Of a stretch of DNA of 64,000 bases, positions 14,201 through 28,808 are shown piece by piece. Origin of the DNA: Heterocephalus glaber (Eukaryota > Chordata > Mammalia > Rodentia > Bathyergidae); assembly GCF_000247695.1 (NCBI RefSeq), contig NW_004624732.1, positions 14,043,699 through 14,107,698 on the forward strand. Direction: 5' to 3'. The notes below the pieces were generated by a model. The model was not told the DNA's origin, made no database searches, and saw only the letters and a list, made by a program, of their open reading frames with translations. Made by a program: the position numbers and the translations under genes. Each line of letters begins with the position of its first letter. Within the stretch, counting starts at the first letter, position 1.

Positions 14201-17200
14201 TGCTGCGGTCTTCACACCACCAGCCCAGGACCCCAAAATTGTGCGAAGAGCCATCGGCCTCCTGGATATATTTGGCTTTGAAAATTTCCAGAACAATAGG
14301 TATGAAGATCTCAGTCCACCTGCTTTCAGAAAATGGAAACACTGTGATTTCCCTCTAACTGAGCAAGCTGGAGGGAAGCCACCCCATCTCGCATCCTACC
14401 CACCCCCCTTGCTGCCAGACTAGGAGCTGGGGCCTGTCATTTTCACTCATGATGCCAGGCTGTGAGCCAGCAAGACAAGTCTTTCTGTATGAGATGCCTG
14501 TGTGCATCCCTCAGCACCTCCAGTGTGTCCAGGGGAGGCCATGTTGCTGAAAGCCAGCCCCCAGAGCCAGGCTGAAGCCCCAGCATTTGCCACCATTCTT
14601 TTTTTTTGGTACCAGGGATCGAACTCGGGTCCTTGCACCTGCACAGCAGGCGGTGAAACCACTGAGCTAAATCCCTGGCCCTTTGCCACCGTTCTTAAGC
14701 CATCAGCTCTCCTCATTAACCAGAGTGATTTATGACATGAGGTCAGGGTGGCAATGGGAATCCATAACATTGATTCCACTGGGGGCATTTGTAGCCACCA
14801 TCCCTGACTTTGGAGTTTGGAGCGGGTAAGGTAAGGCAGGACGGCTCTGACCCAGTGTCCAGTGTGACTAGAAGCTGAAGAGCTGTGGCCAGAAGGCAGA
14901 TGTGATTGTGACCAAGCTAGGAGTGGAGTAGACAAGGGGGAAGGACCAGACAGGGAAGCCAAACCTGGGCAGATGATGTCCTAGCATTATCAGGGCTTAG
15001 GTGGTCAAATGGGAAATGAGGGTTCTGGGACATACAGGCAGGAAGCACTCAGGATGTAGCCAGCTTGCCTGAGCCTGGTTCATTTAAAGGACTGGGCAAG
15101 ACAGAGCCCAGCCCACTGGTTCCAAGAAGTCAAGGCCTCTGGCCACTGTCGAAAGAGCCAAAGGGATAACCTGACGTTGCCATGCCCCTGCCCAGGACCT
15201 ATCTCCAGCCCAAAGTTGGCCTTAGGACATATTTAGATTCCCCCTATCCACCAGGGTCAATGAGTCAGAAGCCACTCTCAAGTGCAAACACACCAGGATC
15301 TCAGCCAGCTGGGCCAGCTAAGGGCAGGGAAGAGGCCTACTCACTATTGTCAGTGGGGAGGGAGCAGACCTAAGCCTTAATTGTGTGGAAACACAAAGGC
15401 AGAGTAGACTCAAGTGGTTTCTGCCCTAGGGGAAAGGGACAGGTAAGCAGACCAACCATATCTGTGGACACCTTAGATAAGGATGGGTGGTTCTAGGGAT
15501 CAAGCCAAACGTGCAGGAACCCCTCCCTGATGAAAGGCCATCAGTGGTCAGCAGCTGTGATGAGGCTGCACCCTGGGGGTTTGGGCAGGAGGTGCTGTGG
15601 GGCACTGGGTCTCCATTTGGTTATGACTTCTGCAAGTGTTCAGGGAGCCCCTCCAAGCAGTGTGCTTGGCCCGGGGGACCTGGACCTGTTCCCTCATCCC
15701 CTGGGTTAACAGACATTGAACAAGCGGTTTCAGGAGCAATGAGGTCTTGCCCAAATAGGTGACCACCCTGAGGAGGAATCATAAAGAAAGAAAGCAGACT
15801 CTGGCAGGAAAGAACTTAGTAGTAGTAAAGAATGGGAGCACTCAGGATACAGCAAGAATTCCAGTCCAGATACAGGACCTGCCAGATTCCTGTGCTACCA
15901 AGTTCGAATCCCAGCCCCGCTGGTGGACCACTAAGATCTGAGGCTTGGATCCCCAGGTGGTCATGGTGAACTCATCCTAGAAGCTGTTGAACAACACATT
16001 CCAGCCTTGTACTTGGTGGCTGTAGCAATTGACTTCTCCTTGTTGGACAAAATATCTGACACCCACAACTTAAGAGAAGTTTGTTTGGCTCCCTGTTTCA
16101 AAGGGTTTCAGTCTGTGATTGGCTGGTCCAAGGCAGAAATGGCAAGGTGGAAGGACCCGAGGAGGCTCAAGCCATAGAAACCAGGAAGCAGAAAGAAAGC
16201 AAGAGAACCAGAGGAAGAGAAAGGCCTAGGGGATAAAAATGCATCCTCCAGGCCACATTCCCAGTGACCCACCTTCTCCAACCAGGGCCACCTCACCGCA
16301 CATTCAGTCACACACTCATGAATGGATTTATCCATTGATGAGCATAGCACCCCCAGGACCCAATTACCTTCCAAAAACCCCACTTCTGAATATGTGGTGC
16401 TTTTGGGGGACATTTTAAATCTAAACCATAACAGTGGGCTAACAGGAAGTCAACTTCACTCAGAAACTACCGAGTTATTCTCATGGCTAGCATCATCATT
16501 TTGTAATATTATTCAGTGGGGGACCTACTGAAGAAGCACGTACCAGCAACAACGGTGACAGGCTAAGCTAGCCCTGTATCATAATCTTAGACAAAACATT
16601 TCTTAACTGATAACCGTCTGTGCGCAGAGCTGAGCACAATCTGACTCAAGGGTTGAGACTGCAAAGGGGACAGACACAGTATGAAGACAGAGATGCCACA
16701 GCTTTTACCCCATTCTCGTCCCCCATCCGACATCTGTGGGCCCAAGTGAACAGTCAGGGTACCCAGCAAAAGTGGCCTTCAGACTCCTGGGAAGTAACCC
16801 GGGCAACCATTACCATAACCCACACGTCAGAGCGTTATCTGCAGCAAAGCTTGTAATGCCCAGTTGTGTGACCTCCAGAATTAGTGGTTTTAAGTTGACC
16901 GAGAGCAAGTGAAGCTAGAGGGATTGTTTAGGTTTTCTACTTGGTAACAATTTCTCATTTCATCTGCATCTGTGCTTTTAGCAGAGTCTCATGACTGCCC
17001 TGTTGAAATATCCCATGTTAGGGGCCGGGGATTTAGCTCAGTGGTTCTACCACCTGCCTCAAAAGTGCAAGGTCCCAAGTTTGATCCCCAGTACCAAAAA
17101 AAAAAAAAAAAAAAAAAGAATTCCAGTCCAGCCAGAGTGGTCCCAGGGAGACTGGAGAGGTGGCTGAGGGTGCTTTCCACTGTGGTCACTTTCCAGATCC

Positions 17201-20200
17201 TGAAAACAGTGGGAAGTGGGAGGATTTGAAGCACAGGGCAAGATCAGATGTGCACGTCTGAAAATGCTGATGATGTAGGGAGAGCCAAGACAAGGCTGCC
17301 ACTGCGCTCCAGGTGAGCAGTGAAGCTGGCCAGGACTAAGTTAGCAGCAGTGGGGACAAAAAGGAACAGATGGAGGTGCTGTGTTGGAGACAGTATGGAC
17401 CAACTTTGGCCAGCAGTAGGTATAGAGGCAGAGGACAGAGTCAAGCATGACTCCTTGTTTTCTGATTTGGGCCAGGGTGGTGAGTAGAGACCATTTCTCA
17501 AAGCAGGGAACCCAGGAGGAAGATCAGGCTGGAGGGTTGGTGGGCTTGAAGATAGGGAGTACGTCTGGTTGACCCAGAGGGACTGGGCAGACATTACTGG
17601 GTCTCTGGAAGCTCGTCTCAATACCAAGTCCACTGTCCTGTGGGGCAGGGTCTTCCTGCATCCACTTGGCCCAATGCAGAGTCTCAGTGTCAGGATAGGG
17701 CAGCTCCACGTATGTAAGGGTGTGCATCTGTGTGCACGTGGCTGTATGCGGACAGTGGTGAGTGCAGGGCTCCCACCAGCTGTGGTGGGGACCTAGCTGT
17801 ACCCACCCCACCCTGGATGGTGGTGTTGTCTCCACAGCTTTGAGCAGCTCTGCATCAACCTCGCCAATGAGCACCTGCAGCAGTTCTTTGTGCAGCATGT
17901 ATTCACTATGGAGCAGGAGGAGTACCGCTCGGAGAACCTCACCTGGGACTACATCCACTACACCAATAACCAGCCCACCCTGGATCTGCTGGCTCTCAAG
18001 CCCATGAGTGTCATCTCCCTCCTAGATGAAGAGAGCCGCTTCCCAAAGGTGTGTGTCTGACCTTCTACTGGAGCCCCTGCTCATGGGTCTCCTCTCTGAG
18101 ACCCAGAAATGGCATTGGGGTGGCCCACTTGTTCCCAGAGATGCTGAACTCTCCAGGAGGAATAATCACATGAGCCCTAGCCTAACCAGATCCTCCTCTC
18201 CTTCAATGTCCACTTCAGCCCACTTCCTGCAGTAAGGCTTCCCTAACTATTGGGCTCCTGGACAGCTGTTCAGAGAGTAGAGCAGGAGAGGTGGAAGTGA
18301 GGGGTGGCAAACTTAGCTTCTGTTCCCAGCTACACTATCACTCAGTGTGACATATCCAGATGAGGGTTAGAGTCTATCTGTTGGGAGCCATCAGTCACTT
18401 GAGTCCAGCTTGCTTTGTCCCTGTGGGGGAGCCCCTGAGCCCTGTGGGTAGGCCACCTGAGCCCGTGGCTGGACTCTTGGACCTCAGCCCACAGAGCATC
18501 CCTGTTTTTCCAGGGGACAGATCTCACCATGCTGCAAAAACTGAACAATGTCCATACCAACAACAAGGCTTTCCTGAAACCCAAGAGCATCCATGATGCC
18601 AGATTTGGCATTGCCCACTTTGCTGGTGAGGTGTACTACCAGACGAAAGGTGAGTACAGCTTCCCTCATGTCCTGCCATATCTGGAATGGGCTCCAGGAA
18701 GACCATGGAAAGAAGCTTAGAGGACAGATTATTTTGCAAGTCTAGTAATGGGATGGTAAGATAAGTAGTATGGCTTTTACTGGAGAAAGGAAATGGAATG
18801 GGCCAGGCATCTGTTTTTATAATCAATCTACTGAGTATAGTTCACATACCATATTATTCACCTATTTCAAATGGACCACTCAGTGGTGTTAGTATATTCA
18901 CAGAGCTGTGCAATCATTCCCACAAATTTAGAGCATTTTTATCACCCCGAGAAGAAACCAGCCATTAGCAATCACTGTCCAGTTCCTCCCAAACGTTAAG
19001 CAAGAAATAATTCCCACCTCTACAAATTTACCTATCTCAGATACTTCATATAATATGTGGCCTTTTGTAGCCAGTTGCTTTCATTTGTCATAATGTTTTC
19101 AAGGCTTGTCTATGTTGTAATTTATATCAGTATTTCAGCTCTTTTTATTGTGGAATAATAGTTTTTATATGGATAGACCATATTTTGTTTGTTCCTTCAT
19201 CAATTGATGGCTATTTGGGTTGTTTCCACTTTTTTGGCTACTCTGCATAATGCAGCTACCAACATCCATATACAGGGTGATCATGAGGTGTCTCCTTCCT
19301 TATGGATGGGGGTGATGGCTTAGCTGGCCTGCTGGATGGGCTCTGTTGTCCCCACAGGCTTCCTGGAGAAGAACCGAGATGTGCTAAGCACAGATATCCT
19401 CACCCTCGTTCACTCCTCCAAAAACAAGTTCCTGAGGCAGATATTCAATCTGGAGTCGGCAGAAACCAAGCTGGGCCATGGCACCATCCGTCAGGCAAAG
19501 ACAGGAAGCCAGCTCTTCAAGGTGTGCTCCAGTACCCTCCTTGGTCTCCTGGGTCTCTCACCCCCAAGGACCATAGGGACAGACAGATGTGTATGGGGAA
19601 AAAACATTTTGCTTACCAATTGGTCCCCAGCACACGGCCAGGTGCCTCTAAAATGGCTACTCAGGAGATCTGTACTGGATGAATGAATGAATGAATGAAT
19701 GAATGCATGCACTTGGCACTGTGCAGGGGAGGAGGGGTGTTAGCTATGACCCAAGCCTCAGCTCCCCGCCCCCTCTCAGGCCCAGTGTTCCCATTAGCAG
19801 TCTACAGACTCTGCCAAGCAGTCCCCGACCTTGGCAGGCCAGTTCAAGCAGTCACTGGAGCAGCTGATGAAAATCCTGACCAGATGCCAGCCCTGCTTCG
19901 TCCGCTGCATTAAACCCAATGAGTATAAGAAGCCCCTGGTAAGGAGAAGGGAGGGGATAAGGGGGGAGGGGGGAGTCTGAAACATTTAGGGCTATGACTG
20001 CTCCTTCACCAGTCCTGGCTGGCCTTAGAGATGCTATGTGCCCCACATTTGACTGCAAGTCAATGACTTGCAAGTCTTTGGAGCACCCAGAGGTGTTCAG
20101 TTCTCTTAGCCCTGCTGTTCATCTGCTGTATGTACTTGGCCAGGTTCTGGACCTCTCTGAGCCTGATTTTTCTCTTCCATAAAGTCAGATTCACTCCGCC

Positions 20201-23200
20201 TGAGAGTCAGATGTAATATTGGGGCACTCAGTAGCAGCAGAAGCCAGTCCCAGGACTTCAGTCTGGTGCTGGGAGTGCAGTGGCTTTATCCGGATGTGTG
20301 TGGTAAGGGGTGGGAGCCCAGGAGTCCTTGATCCATGGGATCTTTCTGGAGGCTGCAGATACAGGGACTCCCCAAACTGGGAAATGCCATTTGGAGGAAT
20401 AAAAGGTAATTTGAAAAAATCTTATAAAGGGATGAAAATAAATACTACATCAACTCTAGTGTCTTTCTCAAAAGATGAAATTATATGAAATTGGGACTAT
20501 CCTACAAAAACTAGGATGTCCCTCCTTACAGATGAAATGGGCAGCTGTTAGACAACTTCTCCTATTCCTTAGCTGCTAGGTGAACTCCCTGTGCTTCCAG
20601 AGGCCCTCTGCCTACATCCATAGTGCCTGCCCCGGGAGCTCCAGGTCAGGCGGGCAGGCCTGGGGCTGAGGTACAGCTTTGTGGGTGTGCCTGACTGGGG
20701 CACCTCTCAGGAGGGACAGCTTCCTGCTGAGTGATGGGGAAGAGAAGCCTCTGCTGAGGGGCCAGACCCTGGCTTGGGTACTTATCCAGTGCCCCAATCA
20801 CACGGGGCAGCTGTGAAGATCGAGTGAGAGCAGGAAATAATCAATTGCCACTATCTGCTTAGCCAAGGGTGACCACTATGTGCTTCAGACCCAATGAGTA
20901 GTTGGCTCTTGGCCTTAGGGCTTTGCGGGGTCTAGGACAAGGGGGACAGAACTGTTAGTGGGTTGGCTCAGCCAGAGGGAGTTTCCTCCAGAGCCCCAGT
21001 TTGAGGGGGCTCTCAGAGGCCCAGTAAGCCAGTCTGGGGACAGCTGACCCCCTAGGAAAGCATCATGCACACATTCTTCTGCTGGCCACACCAGCCCCTA
21101 TATGGGGCAGCCCAACTCCCCAGGACCAGCTGCCCCCTCCAGCTGTCCAGTATCTGCCTTGGCGAAGGGGGATGTTAGCTTTTCATCGCTGTGACCAGAT
21201 ACCTGAGAAAAATAACTTAGAGGAGAAATCAGGGGTTTTAGTTCATGGTTGGTTGGCTCCATTGTTTTAAGGCCTGTGACAGAGGGCATGGCAGGGGAAA
21301 GCTGCTCAGCTTGTGGCACCCAGGAAGTGAAGCAAGGACAGAGCCAGAGAGAAAGGAGCCAGGGACCAGACAGAGCACCCAAGTTCACATCCCATGGTCC
21401 ACTCCCTTCAGCCAGGCCACACCTATCACCTTCCAAAACCCCCTTCAGATTATGACCTCATCTTCAGATAAATCCACTGAGAAAGTTAGACCCCTTGTGA
21501 TCCAATCACCTTCGAGATCCCCATCTCTAAACGCGTTGGGAGATATTTTAGATCTAAACCATAACATAATAAGCTGTCAAGAAGGGTCTCTGCCTCTAAG
21601 CAGTATTTCTTCATTGCTCTGCAGTGTGGGGCAGACCCCAGCCTGCTGCAAGCCAGGGATTGTGACAAGCATTTCCAAGAGGGCATATGCAGCTGTCTTT
21701 TCCATTCATTGTCCTTTGCATATCTTGAGACTGATGAAAGTGTGCCATTCTTATGGGCTCAGTAATCTATTGATTATCAACTTTTATCCTCCTGGAAACA
21801 CTCTGAAGTCTTTTCAGCTACTTCCACTGTCTCTTTAAAAAATGCCATTTAATTTCAGTAAGGCATTTATTTAGTTCCTCCCATCTTTGGGGCACAGCCC
21901 AGTGGGTCCCAGGTCCACTGACCTCTCTGAATGTGGGCTCTGCTTCTCCACCTATAGCTCTTCAACCGGGAGCTATGCCTCCGGCAGCTGCGCTACTCAG
22001 GCATGATGGAGACCGTGCGAATCCGAAAGTCAGGCTTCCCAGTCCGCTACACGTTTGAGGAGTTCACACAGAGGTTCTGGGTGCTGCTGCCCACCACCCA
22101 GCGCACTCAGGTGTGTGTCCTGCACCTGCACCTCACCCTACCCAGTTCTCCCTGTTCTCTGGGCACCTCCAGCTCCCCAGTTCAAGGGACTCCTCCTACT
22201 GCCCTCCCGAGTGATGTTCACACACCCAGACCCCAGCCTTAACATGGCCCCGTCTGCCTCCCTCCGTCCTCGATGTTATCTCTCACCTGGCAGCATCTCT
22301 CAGTCTCTCCATGCTGTGATGAACAGCAGGGCGGACTCACAGTGGTGCCAGGGGTCAGGAGGCTGGGGGTTTTCCTCCACAGAGACATCTACAGTTTTAC
22401 TGTGAACGGTTACGCTCTCCTGGCAGGGCGTCAAGGAGCTGGGATGTAAGGGTGGGGGGAGGTTGAGGCAGGAAGTCTTTCCTGGAGCCTTCGACCGTCC
22501 TAGGGTTTGGGCTGCTCTAAGGCGAGTGTTCCACAGCTGCACGGAAGCCCCAGCCCCAGCAAGGTGGCCTTAGAGCCCAAGCCTGGAGCGCTCTCCTCAA
22601 CCAGCCCTGTGATCAGAGACCCTGGTCATGTCTGTGGCCAATAGGGTGGACTCTGTGGTGAAGCCAGTGAGAGGAGGAGGGAGACACAGCTCCCCAGGAA
22701 ACTTGGGAGGAGTCTCCTCAACCCTCCACCCAGGCCCTGCTCCAACCAGCCCTTGGCACCCTGTTTTACCTCTGCAGCTTCGAGACAATTTCCGTCAGAT
22801 GACCCTGAGCATTGCTGACCTGTGTGTGGAGTCAGACAAGGCCTGGAAAGTGGGAAAGACCAAAATTTTCCTAAAGGTGAGACCCTGAAGAACCAGTGGG
22901 TCATCAGCCTCCTGGATTGTGCGGGGCAGGTCAGCTCACACCTCACGCTGAGCAGTGGTGCTGGCACCCACTCTGCACCCTCAGGGTCCCTCTGGCCCTA
23001 GGAAGTTCACAGATCCAGAGCCCAGAGGAGCTCAGGGCAGGCTCCCAGAGTCCCAAGAACTGGCACCAACATGCCAGGAGAAGCAGCCTACAGCAGAGGG
23101 CTTGCCCCACCTGAGAAGGCTCACTGGGGGACTGACTCTGTGTGTTGACACCCAGGGAAGCAGCTATCCTTAGGGAGCTTGTGGAACACCCTGGCCTCCC

Positions 23201-26200
23201 CACAACATACAGGGCAGGCAGATGTAGCCTTGTTGCCCTCCAAGATTACCAGTGGGCTCAGGGAGTCTCCACAGAGAGGACCTCCATGTCCCCCTAGCCT
23301 CTTAAGCCTGAGGTGGGTGAGCAAAGTGAGGAGAGGAAGGCGAGATCGAAGCTGGGAGGAGGGTTGACAGCTTGGACAAGCTTCCACACATCCTCGTGAC
23401 TTTTCTCCTTCCCCTTGAGAGCCTGCCCACCTGCTTCTGCCCCCTCAGGGGCCTCCTGCCCCCACCTCCAGTTGGTTCATCTGTCTGTCTGTCTGTGCAT
23501 TAGTCAGGCCCGAGCTGGGGCTCTGGGACACAGACAGGAGGAAGAAGAAGAGGGACTTTTGATTTGTTTGGGAGGCGAGGCTCCAGAGGAAGCATCCAGG
23601 GCACTGCCCAAGAGGGCGGGTAGCCAGTGAGGCTCCAGGGGCATCGGTGTGGGCAGGTCAGCGTGGGCAGGTGGTCAAGGAGAAGAGGGGAGCACCACCA
23701 CTCTGTGGCCCTCCCTGGCTGTTCTGGAGGCCACGGCCAAAGCCCAGTCTGTCTTTGTGTTCCAATGCTCACCCAGGGAGCACAGGGAGGCTTGATGCCT
23801 CCTGACCTGCATTGAGGGAGTCAGGATGCCCCATCCTCTTCCTACCCACCACAGAACAATCCCTTCAGAGCTAAGGTGGCAGGCTCTAGCCTCATCCCAG
23901 AGCACAGGGATTGAGCCAGAAAACGGAGGGTGGGGAAAGTCACACTCAGGGATAACACTTCGTGCTGTGAACCCTACTCACAGGCTATGGGAAAAATTTC
24001 TATATTCAAACAAGCATAGGTCCACTGTATAGTTGAATGCAAATATTGCATGAATTTTGGGAAATAAAACAACTTCAGAGAAATTTTATGACAACTTCCT
24101 CTGATCCTTGGGTTCCATTAACAAGAAGGAAGAGCTCCAATAGGAAGTTCATGGATCTCTTTCTCTGAGTCCCCTCAGGATCTTTGCTGGCCTCCTGGGA
24201 AAGCCTGGAGACACTGATTTCTAGAGGCTGAGCCCTAGCCCCAGGCAGGTACTGTGGGAATGGCGGCAGGGACAGCCTCACAATTGGTGTCGTTCCTGCC
24301 CACAGGACCACCAGGACACTCTGCTGGAGATACAGAGGAGCCAGGCGCTGGACAGAGCTGCAGTCCGAATCCAGAGAGTCCTTAGGGGCTACAAACACAG
24401 GTGCTGGTCCCACCTCTGCCCCCGCCCTGCCCACGCACCTGTCCTCTGGGCAGGCTTGGGAGGGAAACTGAGCCGCAAGACCTCCTGACCAGGACAGTGC
24501 AGCCTGTGTTGGCCAGAGAATGTCTCATCAAAATGTTTGGAAAACACAAAAACCACTCCCTAAACAAGAGTTGTGAGGGCCGAGGATTTAGCTCAGTGGT
24601 TTCGCCGCCTGCCTTGCAAGTGCAAGGTCCCAAGTTTGACAGCTGGTACCAAAAAAACCCCCCAAAAGCATGAATTGTGAGCCAAATGATTTTGATGCTC
24701 AATTAATCATCTTAAAGAGTACCCGGGCTTGGGGTGTGAGGTAGTCTGGTTTTAGAGGTTAAAAAAATGCTCATAACTTTGCCTCAGTTCACTGGTCGGA
24801 AAGAAGGCACCACAGCCAGGTACCACATTTTATGTATGTGTCAGTATCCTAGTGACATCACACCCATCTTCTTTTTTTTGGTACCTGGGATCAAACTCAA
24901 GACCTTGCGCTTGTGAGGCAGGCGGTGGAACCGCTGAGCTAAATCCCCAGCTTTCTTCTTTTGTATAAGTACAGTTGACCCTTAAACAACATAGTTTTTA
25001 ACTGTGGGGGTCCACTTACATATGGATTTTTTTGGGAAATTTGTGACAATTTGAAAAGAACATAGATGGACCTCATAGCCTAGAAATATCCAAAAAATTA
25101 CAAAAAGGCATGTCATGTAAACATAAAATATGTATTTACTACCATCTGTTAAACAGAAATCTATTATTAAAAGGTGAAACTTAGGCACACAAGCCAGGCT
25201 TGGGGCGCATGTCTATAATCTCAGCACTCAGGAGGCTGAGACAGCAGGATTGCCTCAAGTTCAAGGCCAGCCTGGGCTACATAGTGGGTTCAAGACAGCC
25301 CGAACTACATAGTGAGACACTGTCTCAAAAAAAAAAGTATTCACACAAACACAGATCATGGTGCCATTCACAATTAGGGGAAATTTAAACAAATGGAAAC
25401 ATGCAGGTCTAAATAACTGCATAAAATTAACCAACCCACACTGTACTGTTGTAATAAGTTTGTAGCCACCTCCTGTTGGTGTTTCAGGAAGTCTGAAGTT
25501 ATATTCAGATTTTTGACTGTGCAAGGGCTCAGCACCCCAACCCTCAAGCTGTGCAAACATCAACCGTACGCTCTCAGATTTGCACAGGAGTAAAATCGCC
25601 CAACAGTGCATTTTTCAGAGCACAACCTCTTGTTAGAGTGACACTTGACTGCATCTGGATCTCAGCAGGTCAGCGATGCCCCTGCCCTCATCATGCCCAC
25701 AGAATTTGCCCGGCTCCACTGCACTGTTTCCCACCAGCCACAGGCAGGGTGGAAACTCCAGCATGAGAAAATGAAGGCAAAGTTTTGTGTCAACATAAGT
25801 TGCTATTTCTCTGGGAGAAATGTCCAAGAATGATATGCTTGGGTCAAATGGTAGTAACATGTTTCATTTTTTAAGAAACCTCCAAGCTGGATGTAGATGC
25901 TGTCATCCTAGCACTCTGGGGGGCTCAGGTAGGAGGATCCATCACAAGTTCCAGCTCACCCTGGTCAACTTAGTCATTTATTGAGACCCTATTTCTAAGA
26001 AATAAAAAGAGCCGAGGATGTAGCTCAGTGCAAAGACCCTGGGTTCAATCCCCAGTACAAAGAGAGAAGGGGTGGGGGGGAGCCACCAAACTGTTTTCAA
26101 GAGTGACTGTATCATTTCATGTTCTCACTGGCAAAGTATGAATTATTCAGTTTCTCTGCATCCTCACCAGCATCGATGCTATCTCCATTCACACACAGCT

Positions 26201-28762
26201 ACTCTGATGCGTGTATACTGATGTCCTATTGTGGGCACAGCTTACATTCCCGCCTTGGCTAGTGAAGTTGAACATCCTTTATGTGCTTATTTGCCATAGG
26301 TATGCACTCTCTTTGGTGAAATGTCTGCATATATTGCTTGCCCATTTTCTAATTAGTTTGTTGAGCTTTGAAAGTTCTTTAGATATTCTAGATACTAGTG
26401 CTTTGTTGGTTATGTGGCATGTAAATATTCTTTCCCAGTCTATAGCTTATCTTTTCTTCCTCTTAAAAGGGTCTTTGCAGAGTAAAACTTTTTAATTTTG
26501 ATAAAGTCTAGTAGATAAATTTTCCTCTTATGAATCATTTTTTTTGGTTTTGAGTCTAAAAACTTTCCAATGTAGATAACCATGTCATCTGCAACTAAGG
26601 ACAGTTTTCTTTCTTCCTTTCCAGTCTATGTGTCTTTTATTTCCTTTTCTTGCCTTATCATACAAGTTGGAACTACCAGTAGTATTAGAGAGCACTGACT
26701 GCAGACATCTTCACTGTGTCCCACACTTGGGAGAAAATATTCAATTCTTAACCATTATTCAGTGTTTTTTTTTATTTTTATAATGTAAAATGACATGACT
26801 CTCTCTGTCAGCACTGCTTTAGCTGAGTTTCACTAATTTTGGTATGATATAGTTTCATTTTAAGTCAGTGTATTTTTTAAAATTTCTCCTTTGGGCCATG
26901 GATTATTTCTGAAATATGTTGTTTAGTTTCCAAGTGTTTGGAGATTTTCCTGTTATCTTTCTGTTATTGATTTGTAGTTTAATTCCACTGTGGTCAGAGA
27001 TGCATTCCATATATGTTAAATTTTATTAAATATGTTGAGAGTTCCTTCATGACCCAGGATGTGGTCTGTCTTGATATGTATATTCTAAAGGGTGCTTGAA
27101 AAAAAACCCCATATATTCTGCTTTTGTTGGATGAAGTATTCTAAAAGAATGTCACATAGGTCTTGTTGGTTGGTAGTGGAGTTAAACTCCACATTCTTAT
27201 TAATATTCTGTCTAATTGTCCTATCAGTTGTTGAGTAGTGTTGAGCTGTCCCACTACAACTGTGATTTGCCTTTATCATTTTACTTTTATTAGTTTTTGC
27301 TTCTTCTGTTTTGTAGCTCTGTTTTTAGATGCACACACATTTAGGGTTCAGTGTCTTCCTGGTGAATACACATTTTTTTTTATGTTTTTATTTTTTGAAT
27401 ACACATTTTTATACTCATGTAATTGCCTTCTCTATCTTGAATTGTTTTCTTTGCTGTGAAGACTGCTTTACCTGACATATATGTAGCCACTCTTGTTTGA
27501 TTACTATTTGCATGATAACATTTTTCATCCTTTTGCTTTCAGCCTACTTACATTAGTACACTTTTAGTGAGTTTTTCATGGATAGTATGTAATTGGGTCA
27601 TGATTTTTAATCCATCCTGCCAATTTCTGTCTTTTAATTAGTGTATTTAGGCCTTTTAACTTTAATGCAGTTATTCACATCTTGGAGCTTCCGTCTCCCA
27701 TTTTATTTTTGTTTTCTGTTTTTATTTTCCTGGGTGTTTTTCTACCTTTCTGAGGGTTATTTAAATATTTCTTTAGGATTCCATTTTGATTTATGCATGG
27801 TGTGTTAAAGCATATCCTTTTAAGTGATTGCTTTAGGTATTATGTGTTAGTTATTACATATTACTGTTACTATATTCATTATATACTTCAAATGAAGTAT
27901 AGAAACCTTTTATATCTGTTTGTCCTTTCCCATTTGTAATATAATTTTCTCAAATATTTTCTCTACATACATTTAGAACCACATCAGAGAATGTTACAAA
28001 TTTTGCCTGATTATTAAATACATTTTAGCAAACTCAGGAAGACAGGAAATTTTATTTGCCCATATTATTGCTTATTATTCTTTTCTCCTTCCTGACATTC
28101 CAAGGTTTCTTCTTTCATTGTTTCTTTTCTATTCAGAGGACTTTCTTCAGTCATCCTTCTAGAGCAGGTCTACTCTCAGTTCTCTTCCTCTTCCTCCACC
28201 TGAGAATGTCTTGATCTCCCTTTTATGTTGCTGCATATGAAGCTCTATTGACATTCCTTCCTTCAGATGCTTGGGAGAGGTTGTGCCACTTCTTGCTGGC
28301 TGCCTCAGTTTCTGATAAGAAATCTGGTGTCTTTTGAATTGTTTTCCTCCTAAGATAGTGTGCTGTTTCTTTTTCATTGCTCTCAAGGTTTTATTGCCTT
28401 TGGTTTTCAGAAATTTGGCATGTGGATTTATTTGGTTTTTAGTTTTTTCAGCTTCTCATCTATAAGTTTGTGTCTCTTGCCCAATTTATGAGCATTTTGA
28501 CTATCATTTCTTTAATTACTTTTTTATTGTTATTGTTTTTGTTTGTTTGGTTGGTTGGTTTTTTTGGTACCAGGGATCGAACTCGGGTCCTTGCGCTTGT
28601 GAGGCAGGCGGCGGAACCACTGAGCTAAATCCCTGGCACTTTTAATTACTTTTTTAGCCCTACCTCTCTCTCCTTTCTTTCCAGGACTCTGATGACAAAA
28701 ATATTAGACCTTTTATTATAGTTGCTCTGGTTCCTGGGACCCCGTTCTCCCTCCCTCCCTCC

Positions 28763-28808
<46 letters not shown>
